Positions 18,952 through 27,466 of a stretch of DNA of 34,416 nucleotides are shown piece after piece. The notes under the pieces were generated by a model. That model was not told the DNA's origin. It made no database searches and saw nothing but the letters and a program-made list of their open reading frames with translations. Origin of the DNA: an uncultured Planctomycetaceae bacterium (GTDB taxonomy: Bacteria > Planctomycetota > Planctomycetia > Planctomycetales > Planctomycetaceae). Made by a program: the position numbers and the translations under genes. The DNA lies in NCBI GenBank assembly GCA_903871805.1, contig CAIQIE010000352.1:1-34416 (forward strand), in the 5' to 3' direction. Within the stretch, counting starts at the first letter, position 1; every line of letters starts with the position of its first letter.

Positions 18952-19742
18952 CCGTGGTGTCCTTTGAACGCATTCTTGACGATTCGGTCTTCCAGTGAGT
19001 GGAAGGAGATAACCACTGCTATTCCACCGGGATTCATGATGCCAGGCAGAACCTCTGTCAGCATCTTTTCGACATGCATTAACTCTTCATTGACCACAAT
19101 TCGCAGAGCCTGAAACACTCGGGTTGTGACAGTCCTTCCGGGTTCAGACACTGGATTCCCGCAGACTTCTGCAATACAGGCCACGAGGTCCTCCCCGGTA
19201 CTGATGCTTTGCCCGCGGCGACGACGGCGTCCAATCGCGGCCGCCACACGAGCGGCCTGCGGTTCTTCGCCATACTCCAGAAAAATTCGCTCCAGTTCCG
19301 ATTCTGACCACTCCTGAAGCACTTCAGCAGCCGAACGCCCTTCCTGCGGATGAAACCGCATGTCCAGTGGCCCGCCTGCGTCAAATCCAAAACCTCTGTT
19401 TCGATCCGCCAGCTGGTCTGAGGATAAGCCCAGATCCAGCAGCACCCGATCCACACCCGGGATCTCCTGTTCCTTCAAGACCGTCGCCGCATCCGAATAA
19501 CTGGATCGAATCAATGTTGCATTGGCAGACTTCAGTTTCTGTGACGCCAGCCTCAGCATCATCGGATCACGATCCAGCCCAATCAAACGGCCACTGTCAC
19601 CAATGGCCTTCAGAATCAGACTGCTGTGGCCAGCCGCTCCCAGTGTTCCATCCAGTACGGTCAAACCCGCAGACAACTGCAACCATTGCAGCACCTCGCG
19701 CGGCATAACCGGAATGTGAATGGCCCGCTGTTCATCAGACAT
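18840..19742 (-). CDS. rsmH: 16S rRNA (cytosine1402-N4)-methyltransferase RsmH (MraW)
   Basis: A 300-residue SAM-dependent enzyme that N4-methylates C1402 of 16S rRNA. Family segments are IHIPVMPREVL at the N-terminus, the SAM-binding LDGTLGAAGHS, DRDP, LDLGLSSDQL followed by GGPLDMRF, FQALRIVVNEEL, and VISFHSLEDRIVK near the C-terminus. The start at 19742 is chosen because family homology begins at once; the open frame continues 27 codons upstream with hydrophobic non-family sequence. There is no clear ribosome-binding site, as is common in planctomycetes. It is normally the first or second gene of the dcw cluster; here no mraZ is seen upstream. Its end overlaps the LysM protein gene. Confidence 0.97.
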   Translation of the reverse strand: MSDEQRAIHIPVMPREVLQWLQLSAGLTVLDGTLGAAGHSSLILKAIGDSGRLIGLDRDPMMLRLASQKLKSANATLIRSSYSDAATVLKEQEIPGVDRVLLDLGLSSDQLADRNRGFGFDAGGPLDMRFHPQEGRSAAEVLQEWSESELERIFLEYGEEPQAARVAAAIGRRRRRGQSISTGEDLVACIAEVCGNPVSEPGRTVTTRVFQALRIVVNEELMHVEKMLTEVLPGIMNPGGIAVVISFHSLEDRIVKNAFKGHHGWQVLTKTPVEAMPAEVRINPRSRPAKLRAAKWLASL

Positions 19743-20603
19743 GGACAACAACTGCACAAGAAAAAGGAATGCAAAATCAGAAACCGAAAGCGTTCGCAGC
19801 AGCGACCACAAAAGAACCTGCACAACGACAGAAACTCATGGTGTTATGCGGTCTTAAAAGGACAACACAACAATCGATTCACATGACTTTGGGGTGTGAA
19901 AAACGGATCCCAACCCAACTGAATCAACAATGGGTGGCAGCAGGACGTTTGGCTTCGGCGATGCTGAGATGATCAAAAAATGAAGGGGGGAATGGGTAGA
20001 AAGAAGGGGATGGGAGGCAGAGGTCAGAAGGGATTGGAACAGCAGCGGCCCCGCAATTGGGGAATAACGGCTACCGTGCTTCGGAATTTTATGCCGCCAG
20101 GTTCTGTGCGCGAAGAGCAGTTCCGGCAGCTGCCGACAGGGGGGCAGCTGTTTCGCAGAAAATGCCTGTTATCCGGGTGAATTACCCCGCTGGTAAAACC
20201 GAGCATCTGCGGCTGCAACGGTCCCCCGGTCAGGAATCATGCGGGAGTCATCACCGTCCGCCGCCGCAGTCAGCACGATTCTGATTCCGAGCACGAGCAC
20301 GATTCCGAGGACGAGCACGAGCACGAGCACGAGCACGAAGCATATTGGAACTGCTGGTGCAGCCCATAACATCGTCCGCAGGTGCTCCCGTTTGCACGGG
20401 ATTCCGTGGCGACCTGCGAAACTCGCGCTCTGATATCCCGGCTGCGAGAATGTACATTGCGGGCTGTCGCCCAGGGGCACCTGCTTTTCGCGGAATCCTG
20501 CAAGCTGTGCGGTGATGGGGGGCTCTAAATCCTCCTCCTTAAATTTACCGAACGGCTTGCGCCGTACCGCTCCAAATGGAAACCTAAAGTCAGTGACATT
20601 GGG
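19743..20603. other. Intergenic region with purine-rich tract and GAGCAC repeats
   Basis: About 860 nt without a supported gene. It holds a purine-rich G-run tract at about 19978-20045 and a hexanucleotide array at 20289-20336. Several open frames of 60-100 codons exist only because the hexamer repeat has no stops, giving Leu-Val or Ser-Thr stretches. The rsmH promoter should be near 19750-19900. Confidence 0.45.
20289..20336. repeat. GAGCAC hexanucleotide tandem repeat
   Basis: Eight 6-bp slots are visible: two GAGCAC copies, then GATTCC, GAGGAC, then four GAGCAC copies. A GATTCCGA motif lies at the left edge and again between the blocks. It is a low-complexity microsatellite-like stretch in non-coding DNA, probably length-variable. 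Confidence 0.85.
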
Positions 20604-22115
20604 TCACCGCCGTTGGCCTGAAACCTGCCCCAGCAACGCACGCAGTTCCGCGGCCATCCCCACCTGCTCCTCAATCAGATTCTTCGTCTCCCCAGGATCA
20701 CTCGCAAGGTCATACAACTGCTCCTTCGCACCGGCGACAGTCTCCGGCAATGCATACTGTTGCAACGGCTCCTGCTGGTAGTTGTTGCCACCGGAACCTT
20801 CATGAGCGATGTACTTCCACGAACCCCGACGGATAGCCAGCGTCTGAGCACCTCGGAAGGCCTGAGTCACAAGATACGGGCGTATCGGTTCACGAGCCTC
20901 GCCCTTCAGCACCGGCAGCAGGCTGAAACTGTCCTCGCCACTGCCAGACGGTAACGGTTCGCCCACGATGTCCGCCACCGTGGCCAGCACGTCAGTCAGG
21001 CTGGCCAGCTGGTCCGTCTCCGTGCCGGAAGCCACCACTTCCGGCCAACGCACCAGCAAGGGCACCCGGTGACCACCTTCCCAGCTGTCCCGCTTCACAC
21101 CACGCCACGGCGCCGCTCCGTCGTGGCGATGATCCGTCCGCATGCTCACCACTGTGCTGGTCTCAGGCCCGTTGTCACTGGTGAAGATGAACAGCGTCCT
21201 GTTCATTACGCCCCGCCGTTCCAGAATGCCTGTCAGCTGGCCGACAATGTCGTCCAGCTCCAGCAGAAAATCGCCATGCGGTCCAGCTCCGGACTGCCCC
21301 TGAAATCGACTGCTGGCAAATGACGGCAGATGCACCGCCTGAGTCGCGTGGTACAGAAAAAACGGCTGCTCGGGATGCTGGTCCAGATGCTGCTCCAGGA
21401 ACTGCCGACTGCGTTCCAGAAACACCTGATCCACCGACTGCATCGGGAAGTCCAGCGCGATCATGCCGGCTCGGCAATCGTTCGCATACGGATGCTTCGG
21501 CAGAACGGATTTGTCCAGCAGCATCGTGGGTGGCACGGGGATCCGATCGCCATCGATGAACGCATACAGCCAATCCGTCGTCGGGCAGCAGGCCGTCCCG
21601 AAAAAACGCTCAAACCCATGCTCCAGCGGGCCACCTTCCACAGGCCTCGAAAAGTCAATCCGCGGAATCGCTTCCGGACGCCCGTCATGAATCGGCTGCC
21701 CGGCCGCATCCCGAAACGTCAGTCCCAGATGCCACTTGCCCACCGCCCACGTCGCATACCCGTGCTGCCGCAGCAGGCTGGCCAGAGTCGTTCGGCCCGG
21801 AGCAATCAGAGAAGGACCACCGGCACCCGTGAACACGGTACCTCCGCGAGGTACCCGGAACGGCATCTGACCGGTCAGCAGTCCGTAACGCGTCGGAGTA
21901 CACACTGTCGCCGGACTGTGGGCATCTGTAAAACGCAGGCCCTGCTGCGCGAGGCGATCAATGTTTGGCGTTGCCACTTTGCACTGCGGATTGTAACACC
22001 CAGCGTCACCGTAGCCGAAATCGTCCGCCAGAATCAGCACAATGTTCGGACGCTCGCCCGCCGGCAACATCCCCGCCACCAGCAACACCATCAGCATGCA
22101 ACCGACACTCTTCAT
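20604..22115 (-). CDS. Secreted type I sulfatase (arylsulfatase family)
   Basis: A 503-residue formylglycine-dependent sulfatase. A signal peptide at 1-20 is followed by RPNIVLILADDFGYGD (metal-binding Asp31 and Asp32). The activation motif is CTPTRYGLLTG with Cys72 as the residue to be converted to formylglycine (C-x-P-x-R-x4-TG). GKWHLG at about 132 and FTSDNGPE near 320 complete the metal and sulfate site. It ends with the family C-terminal region containing LYDLASDPGETKNL. The start at 22115 has a GGGAGAAGAG site shortly upstream and produces the signal peptide. Planctomycetes carry many such enzymes for sulfated algal polysaccharides; the substrate here cannot be told. No formylglycine-generating enzyme is in the window. 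It is divergent from the unknown secreted protein at 22875. Confidence 0.95.
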   Translation of the reverse strand: MKSVGCMLMVLLVAGMLPAGERPNIVLILADDFGYGDAGCYNPQCKVATPNIDRLAQQGLRFTDAHSPATVCTPTRYGLLTGQMPFRVPRGGTVFTGAGGPSLIAPGRTTLASLLRQHGYATWAVGKWHLGLTFRDAAGQPIHDGRPEAIPRIDFSRPVEGGPLEHGFERFFGTACCPTTDWLYAFIDGDRIPVPPTMLLDKSVLPKHPYANDCRAGMIALDFPMQSVDQVFLERSRQFLEQHLDQHPEQPFFLYHATQAVHLPSFASSRFQGQSGAGPHGDFLLELDDIVGQLTGILERRGVMNRTLFIFTSDNGPETSTVVSMRTDHRHDGAAPWRGVKRDSWEGGHRVPLLVRWPEVVASGTETDQLASLTDVLATVADIVGEPLPSGSGEDSFSLLPVLKGEAREPIRPYLVTQAFRGAQTLAIRRGSWKYIAHEGSGGNNYQQEPLQQYALPETVAGAKEQLYDLASDPGETKNLIEEQVGMAAELRALLGQVSGQRR

Positions 22116-22874
22116 TGAACTCTTCTCCCGCGCCCCACCTGCCTGCTCCACCACAAACTCTCGTTCGTCAATGTCACAGCGTCCTGATTGACGGCATGGC
22201 CAAGGCAGGAACTGCGTCGCCCCCGGAGCCTCAAGGGTGCGACATCGCAGATTGTACCTGCCCGCGGACAGCAACGGCAGCAAAGCCCCCCAGTGGGCCC
22301 TCGCCAGTCACAGAGGTCACGGCTACTGTTTTGTCAAATTTTAGTTTTTGGGTGACGTCATTCCCTCGCAGGCGGGAATGACGGTGAACCCCAATTTTAA
22401 GACGGTGAACCCCAATTTCAGGCTTTGACAAAACACTAGGCATCCCGGACCGGCATCTTCCTCGGACAAGGTCACCGGGCCGCCACCTTCCCACGGATCT
22501 GCTCTATTCCTCACGGGAAGCGGCCGCGCCGGGCGTCCCTGGAATTGCCGGTATCGCACTGCCGCCCGGCTTAAGAAAACCCGATGACTCGCGACACAAA
22601 GGTGATGTCCAACGATTGCTCGCGGGGCGTCTGCAATCGGATTATTTCGCGAAGCAGCGAAACTGGGAACCGGCGTGTCGGGGCGGCTACCTCCGGGATC
22701 ACGGCATCTGGCACGCCGACTGTTTCCGGCAGAATCCGAACGACTTCCAGAAATTCCTCGCGGACAACGTCACATCGTCCCGTCTGCACCTTACAATTTT
22801 TCCTGCGCCGGCGTTGTGGGGCTCCAGCAACACGCATGTCCGGGATGTCATCTTCTGCAGACTGGAAGAGTGTT
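22116..22874. other. Divergent intergenic region with a mobile-element-like repeat and possible gene remnant
   Basis: Between sulfatase and the next gene. It contains the MITE-like element at 22323-22439. At 22562-22837 both a plus frame (about 90 codons, with protein-like segments) and a minus frame are open and coding-like in composition, but neither has a good start signal or a family I recognise. A decayed gene is possible. Confidence 0.35.
22323..22439. mobile_element. 117-bp MITE-like element with nested inverted repeats
   Basis: The outer ends are 16-bp terminal inverted repeats matching at 15 of 16 positions (22323-22338 and 22424-22439). Inside is a perfect inverted repeat, GTCATTCCC / GGGAATGAC, with an 8-nt spacer (22357-22382), the layout of dRS3-like ATTCCC-N8-GGGAAT repeats. 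A perfect 18-bp direct repeat, GACGGTGAACCCCAATTT, occurs at 22380-22397 and 22401-22418. No transposase is encoded, so it would be non-autonomous. No clear target duplication is visible. Confidence 0.65.
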
Positions 22875-24833
22875 ATGAATTCATGGCAGAAAATATGTTT
22901 CAGAATCCTTTTCTGTGGGCTGATCAGCCTGGCAGTCAGTTCGAGGTTAGCGGCCGCATCGGAACTGGCGGGGCTCACGATGATTCCTCACCGTATTGAA
23001 CCTGCGATGAAATATCGTCGGCCACATGACGAGCATCTTGGCGCGCGGGTGCAGATGTTTTTGAAAGGCCCGGTCAAGCCGGGCACCTTTGCCGGAAAGG
23101 CACCGGCCGAGCTGCTGGCATCAGGTGACTGGGCATGGCATGACCTGCAGACGGCCGTGTCTGTTCCTGAAGAGGCACTGACTGTCTGGAACTGGAACGG
23201 TCGGACAACTCGCTGGGGCGTGGACCAGAGCTTTGAACTGGTGGCCGAAGGGCTTCCCCCACAGACACTCACACTGACTCGCCAGAAGCACTGGATTTCG
23301 TCCATCACATTTCATGCTGATCAGGGCGTTGTCCCGACGCGAATGACTTTGTACGCAGCGAATGATTCGGACTCTGAAATTCAGGTGCGATCACTGCGAC
23401 TGTGGTTACCGCAGGAAGGTGGACGATGGCAGGTGCTGTTCCCGCAGGACATTCATCGTTGTCACGTCAGCATCCCGGCCGGGGAAAAAGGCGTTGTGCA
23501 GGTGTCCACGGGTCCTCTGCCTCTGACCTATACGGCGGTCGAGCTGGACACGACGGGCGGCACGCTTTGGAGCCACCTGAGGATCAAGCCGGAGTTCTTC
23601 GACATCAGTGCGGGCTGGGCCCTTGGGTCCAGCGAGGTGACGGCCAGTCGAGAGGACACGTGGCCTTTTCTGGACCTGCTCTGTCACATGCATGTGAACA
23701 CCGCTCACTTTGAATCCGCAGGCGGTTATTCCGACAACTCTGCGCTCTATGAACGCTATCCCCTGAAACGCTTTCACAAGCTCTGGCCACTGGAAACATG
23801 GGACCGCGACGAACTGTTGCCGCAGATTCACGGCGTCGAATTTCTCGGCGAACCTCAGTATGGCGGTGGTCGTCCGGTACCCCCGCAGGAAGTGTTTGAC
23901 AAGTTGCTGCCTTATCGAGAAAGTCGACTTGCCACAACGGTAACGCACAGTGAAGAACGCATTTGGCGTTTCTATGCCGGGCTGTCTGATTTTCCGCATT
24001 TTGATGCCTATCGAGTGGTTGCTCCGGCAGCGGATTCGTGGCGTCAGTACGATCGCTGGAACGGTCAGTCGATTTCCTGGGGGGCGCCTCTGGAAACCAT
24101 CGGCGACTTGTGTCGCAGTCAGCGGGATCTGAACCGACCGATGCCCTGTGCCGTCTGGTCTCAGGGACCTCATGATGGCTGGGGAGGCGGGTTTTCGCTG
24201 TTTCGTTCAGGACGTTCTCGTCGGTCACCGACCCCGGACGAACTGCGAGTGCAGGCCCTGCACGCACTGGCCTCCCGAATCACCTCGCTGTACTGGTTTA
24301 ACCTCAGCTACAAATCCCTGATGAAGTTTCCGGACACATGGGAACCGATGACCCGGATCGGTCGCGAAATCCGAATGCTCAGTCCGATCCTGCTGGAGGG
24401 GGATGCATGGAAGTTTGAAAGGCGGATGGCAGAGAATGGGACACCGGACTGGGAGCTGTCATCCATCATCAGTCCCGGTGTGGCGTTGTTGTTCGCCATA
24501 GACACCCGATACACCATCAATGCCGAGCAGAACGTTTTTCAGTTTGAAGAGCCGCGACAGGCTTCATTCTCATGGGATCTGCCGGTGTGGCTGCAGAATC
24601 CCCAGGATGTATTTCGGGTCGATGCGGATGGTGTGCACGAGGTGCGTTGGAAATCGGACGGTCGACAAGTCACCATTGACGATCTTCGCAGCCGCGATGG
24701 CATTTATCTGGCCGCAAAAAACTCAGACGTCCGTCAGAAGATTCTGGATCGGCACCGACAGGCTCTGGAGCATGAACAGAAGTATCCTGTGAATTCGGCG
24801 GCGCTGGAGGCGATCGGAGAGCAAACGCCGTGA
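22875..24833 (+). CDS. Large secreted protein, possibly glycoside-hydrolase-like
   Basis: A 652-residue exported protein of no family I can name. ATG 22875 has GGAAG 6 nt upstream and opens a signal peptide (about 1-28, ending AAA). About residues 50-230 look like beta-sandwich strands. About 230-500 has alternating strand/helix segments with many Trp, Asp, Glu and His residues, such as FLDLLCHMHVNTAHFE, DRDELLPQIHGVEFLGE and YDRWNGQSISWGAPLE, reminiscent of a TIM-barrel glycoside hydrolase. A C-terminal beta domain follows. This fold is inferred from composition and context only. The divergent sulfatase supports a role in polysaccharide breakdown. The in-frame sequence upstream of 22875 (from 22584) does not look like part of the protein. 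Confidence 0.8.
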   Translation: MNSWQKICFRILFCGLISLAVSSRLAAASELAGLTMIPHRIEPAMKYRRPHDEHLGARVQMFLKGPVKPGTFAGKAPAELLASGDWAWHDLQTAVSVPEEALTVWNWNGRTTRWGVDQSFELVAEGLPPQTLTLTRQKHWISSITFHADQGVVPTRMTLYAANDSDSEIQVRSLRLWLPQEGGRWQVLFPQDIHRCHVSIPAGEKGVVQVSTGPLPLTYTAVELDTTGGTLWSHLRIKPEFFDISAGWALGSSEVTASREDTWPFLDLLCHMHVNTAHFESAGGYSDNSALYERYPLKRFHKLWPLETWDRDELLPQIHGVEFLGEPQYGGGRPVPPQEVFDKLLPYRESRLATTVTHSEERIWRFYAGLSDFPHFDAYRVVAPAADSWRQYDRWNGQSISWGAPLETIGDLCRSQRDLNRPMPCAVWSQGPHDGWGGGFSLFRSGRSRRSPTPDELRVQALHALASRITSLYWFNLSYKSLMKFPDTWEPMTRIGREIRMLSPILLEGDAWKFERRMAENGTPDWELSSIISPGVALLFAIDTRYTINAEQNVFQFEEPRQASFSWDLPVWLQNPQDVFRVDADGVHEVRWKSDGRQVTIDDLRSRDGIYLAAKNSDVRQKILDRHRQALEHEQKYPVNSAALEAIGEQTP

Positions 24834-25465
24834 TTGCCTTCTGAGTGCAGGGGGGCCTCACGAGCCGCGCGGGCACCGCGCGTCCAGGCGGCAACTGCCA
24901 CCTGAAGAAGGGACCCCATCACGGGAAGGCCAGCAGCGCCGCGCCGCCGCGATGCGTCTGTGTCGGTCACGCCATCGCTGGGGCCGGCCTGCATTCGGGA
25001 CAGACAACGACTGAAATTGCCGCGGGGCAGACACCAGGGGTAGCCGCCTGCAGGATGCCTGGTTGTCCACAGAATTGGAAAAACTGGCGAGTGTGCGTCC
25101 GAGCGTGCCTACAGCTGTCGTGGCTGCGTTTTGGCCGTCGGGCGGGCCCGCGGGAGGCGAGTTTTGCCTTGATTGGGAAAGGTCGGTCAGAGTTTGTTCC
25201 GGCAGCTCAGCGATTATCCGGGGAAGGCAACACAAAATCTCCTGGAACAGCGAACCTGGCTGCATTCCTGCGACTTCCCGATGCTGCATGCTTTCGCGGT
25301 ACTGCCCGAACTTCTATCATTCGTCGTTCAGGATCCCATGAGCTGCGTATTTGTTGTGTGAAAACGCACATCAGGGCTATGGGAAGAGGTCTGAAAGCAC
25401 CAGTTTGCAGAATGCAGCGGGCAATCAGATCAGCACAGAGGGAATCAAGTTAGAAGGTGTTGAAC
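24834..25465. other. Intergenic region upstream of fabI
   Basis: About 630 nt with no supported gene. Open frames on both strands (24845-25453 plus, 24858-25289 minus) are Arg/Pro/Cys-rich and resemble chance frames in GC-rich DNA. A GC-only hairpin lies at the left end. Confidence 0.4.
24866..24882 (+). terminator. GC-only hairpin after the large secreted protein gene
   Basis: CGCGCGG and CCGCGCG pair perfectly around a 3-nt loop, 33 nt after the stop of the upstream gene. There is no T-tract behind it, so it may slow RNA polymerase or protect the mRNA end rather than terminate intrinsically. Confidence 0.3.
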
Positions 25466-26293
25466 ATGGGACTGTTTTCCGGCCGAAAGGGTATTGTCCT
25501 CGGCATTGCAAATGAGCGGTCGATTGCCTGGGCGATCACGGAGAATCTTCATCGTGAAGGTGCCGAGATGGGGTTTACTCACCTCCCGGATGCCGGAGAC
25601 CGCCCGAAGAATCAGAACAAAGTTGCAAAGTTAGTGGACCCGATCGGCTCGAAGTTCCTGATGCCGATGGACGTGTGCAATGACGCACACATTGACGCGG
25701 TTATTGCGAAGGCTGTTGAAACACTCGGCCAGATTGACTTCATTGTTCACAGCATCGCGTTTGCTCCGCCGGCGGATCTGACTGGTCCGACATGGGCCTC
25801 CAGCCGGAATGGATTTAAGACGGCCATGGAGATCAGTGCGTACAGTCTTCTGGCGGTTGCGGGAGCTGCCAAACGTCACAATGCGCTCAGCAAAGACGCC
25901 AGTATCTTGACGCTGACCTACTTTGGTGGGGAAGAAGTCATTCCGGGATACAACCTGATGGGGATCTGCAAGGCGGCTTTGGAATGCAGCGTGCGGTATC
26001 TCGCCAGCGAACTGGGACCGGACGGTGTGCGAGTGAACGGCATCAGTGCCGGACCGGTCAAGACAGTCAGCGCCATGGGTGTGGGTGATTTCGACGACAT
26101 GTTGACACTGTATCGCGGCATTTCGCCGATGCGCCGGAACATTTCTGCTGACGAAGTTGGCAAGTTTGGCATGGCGCTTCTTAGCGACCTGTCCAGTGGC
26201 ATCACTGGTGAAATTGTGCATGTGGACTGTGGTTTCAGCATCATGGGAGCACCACCGGCAGACTTTTTGCAGCAGCCGGAAGCGAAGGGCTAA
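25466..26293 (+). CDS. fabI: Enoyl-[acyl-carrier-protein] reductase (NADH), FabI
   Basis: A 275-residue cytosolic SDR enzyme that reduces trans-2-enoyl-ACP, the last step of each elongation cycle in type II fatty-acid synthesis. The N-terminal nucleotide-binding segment GIVLGIANERSIAWAI is typical of FabI. The catalytic set is Tyr152, Tyr162 and Lys169 (Y-x9-Y-x6-K, equal to the spacing of E. coli FabI). HSIAFAP near 95-101 and the DGVRVNGISAGPVKT segment also match. ATG 25466 is chosen because AGAAGG lies 8 nt before it; a GTG three codons earlier overlaps that site. The gene is first of a same-strand run with mutT-like and moa genes, but a 166-nt gap suggests separate transcription. Confidence 0.97.
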   Translation: MGLFSGRKGIVLGIANERSIAWAITENLHREGAEMGFTHLPDAGDRPKNQNKVAKLVDPIGSKFLMPMDVCNDAHIDAVIAKAVETLGQIDFIVHSIAFAPPADLTGPTWASSRNGFKTAMEISAYSLLAVAGAAKRHNALSKDASILTLTYFGGEEVIPGYNLMGICKAALECSVRYLASELGPDGVRVNGISAGPVKTVSAMGVGDFDDMLTLYRGISPMRRNISADEVGKFGMALLSDLSSGITGEIVHVDCGFSIMGAPPADFLQQPEAKG

Positions 26294-26459
26294 AGCAATC
26301 GCTGGATCTCCCTGTTCCGGACTTCGGGGCAGGGGGGCATCCACGGGGATTGTCAACTGAGTGTCGCAGCCTTCCGGAATTCCTGATTTTTGGGCTTCTT
26401 AACTTTCCGCAGCAGGCTTTTGTCAGGTGAAATGGCATCCTGCCGGCAGCGAGCATTCC

Positions 26460-26852
26460 ATGACAAAACGAATCGGCATAGCTGTGGTGTGGTCTGAGGG
26501 ATGTTTGCTGGTGGGTTTACGCGCACAAAGCTCTGTGCTTGCGGGAATGTCCGAATTCCCGGGCGGGAAGTGCGAAGAGGACGAAACGCCTCGAAGTTGT
26601 GCCGTGCGTGAATGTCAGGAAGAAACCGGGCTGGTGGTGGTTCCCAGGGAACAACTGGCGACGGTGCCGTGGTCTTATCCCCACGGCGATGTGGAACTTC
26701 ATTTCTGGAGGTGTGTGCTGGCACCTGATCTTCCGTCGCTGGCCCGGCCTGTCAGTCCCTTTCGCTGGGTACCAGAGGCTGAAGTTCGCAAACTCACATT
26801 TCCGCCGGCCAATCAATCGATTCTGGAAACATTACTAGCCGAAAGTACCTGA
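26460..26852 (+). CDS. Nudix hydrolase, MutT-like
   Basis: A 130-residue cytosolic pyrophosphohydrolase. A complete Nudix box, G-x5-E-x7-RE-x2-EE-x-G, runs from Gly36 to Leu58, with the metal-binding glutamates Glu51, Glu54 and Glu55. The segment LVGLRAQSSVLAGMSEFPGGK before the box is close to the MutT/8-oxo-dGTP diphosphatase pattern, so removal of oxidised nucleotides is the likely role. The Nudix superfamily has many substrates and this is not proof. An in-frame GTG at 26427 would add 11 residues; ATG 26460 fits the family N-terminus better. It is followed 24 nt later by moaD, so the two may share a transcript. Confidence 0.9.
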   Translation: MTKRIGIAVVWSEGCLLVGLRAQSSVLAGMSEFPGGKCEEDETPRSCAVRECQEETGLVVVPREQLATVPWSYPHGDVELHFWRCVLAPDLPSLARPVSPFRWVPEAEVRKLTFPPANQSILETLLAEST

Positions 26853-26876
26853 ACGCAGGCCAGGCTGAGGTCGGGA

Positions 26877-27131
26877 ATGAACGAAATTCAGGTGACCGTC
26901 TTATTTTTTGCTGCTGCTCGTGATGCCACGGCGACGGAAAGCACTACAGAGCTGCTGGCAGAAAATACCAGGCTGGCAGATTTGCGGACGGTGTTATTCA
27001 CCAGATGGCCACAATTGGCGCGGTACGGCTCTGCGCTGTTGTGGGCGGTCAATAATCAGTACGCCAGCTCGGACGTGTGTTTGCGGGCAGGAGATGTAGT
27101 GGCGTGTTTCCCGCCGGTGAGTGGTGGCTGA
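26877..27131 (+). CDS. moaD: Molybdopterin synthase sulfur-carrier subunit MoaD
   Basis: An 84-residue ubiquitin-like protein ending in the exposed PPVSGG tail. The C-terminal Gly is adenylated and thiocarboxylated to donate sulfur to precursor Z in molybdopterin synthesis. VTVLFFAAARD at the N-terminus is the usual first strand, and the length is typical. A GAGGT site precedes ATG 26877. Its partner moaE lies 335 nt downstream; the two are usually adjacent, and here a heptanucleotide array separates them. No moeB-like activating enzyme is in the window. Confidence 0.95.
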   Translation: MNEIQVTVLFFAAARDATATESTTELLAENTRLADLRTVLFTRWPQLARYGSALLWAVNNQYASSDVCLRAGDVVACFPPVSGG

Positions 27132-27466
27132 GCTGAGGCTGAGATCTGGATGGGATTTGGGGAAAGCGGTCGGGAGCGAGGCAACTGGGTGTACAATGCT
27201 TTTGTCTTTTCCGCGGTTGTGCAGGGATTGCCCTTGTCCCCAAACGAAATTCGGCCAGAGGGTCGGGCGATGCTGAATGCTGAGTGCAGAATGCAGAATG
27301 CAGAATGCAGAATGCAGAATGCTGAGTGCTGAGTGCTGAGTGCAGAATGCAGAATGCAGAATGCAGAATGCAGAATGCTGAGTGCTGGATCAAACGGACG
27401 AAGTTGTGGGTTTGCAGCAATTTTTGGGACATAAAGCGGGCTTTGTCGTGAGGCAGGGGGAACACC
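27132..27466. other. moaD-moaE gap dominated by a repeat array
   Basis: There is no real gene here. Open frames on both strands through 27270-27390 are products of the stop-free heptamer repeat. The flanks show no promoter that I can place. The moaE ribosome-binding site (AGGGGGA) lies just before 27467. Confidence 0.6.
27271..27389. repeat. 17-unit heptanucleotide tandem array
   Basis: Seventeen 7-bp units run without interruption. In order they are TGCTGAA, TGCTGAG, five TGCAGAA, three TGCTGAG, five TGCAGAA, TGCTGAG and a degenerate TGCTGGA. The two variants form a higher-order 56-bp period (5+3 units). Such heptamer arrays (short tandemly repeated repetitive sequences) are known from cyanobacteria and other groups. 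Because 7 is not a multiple of 3, translated products show a 7-residue period on either strand. Confidence 0.95.

Noticed and set aside
20169..20503. Leu/Val-repeat membrane proteins on the minus strand
   Set aside because: The repeat residues are translations of the GAGCAC microsatellite.
24845..25453. Long plus-strand open frame before fabI
   Set aside because: Arg/Cys/Pro-rich composition, competing open frame on the other strand, no start signal, and it runs into the fabI ribosome-binding site.
27271..27389. CRISPR-like array
   Set aside because: The units are 7 bp with no spacers and no cas genes; it is a simple heptamer tandem array.
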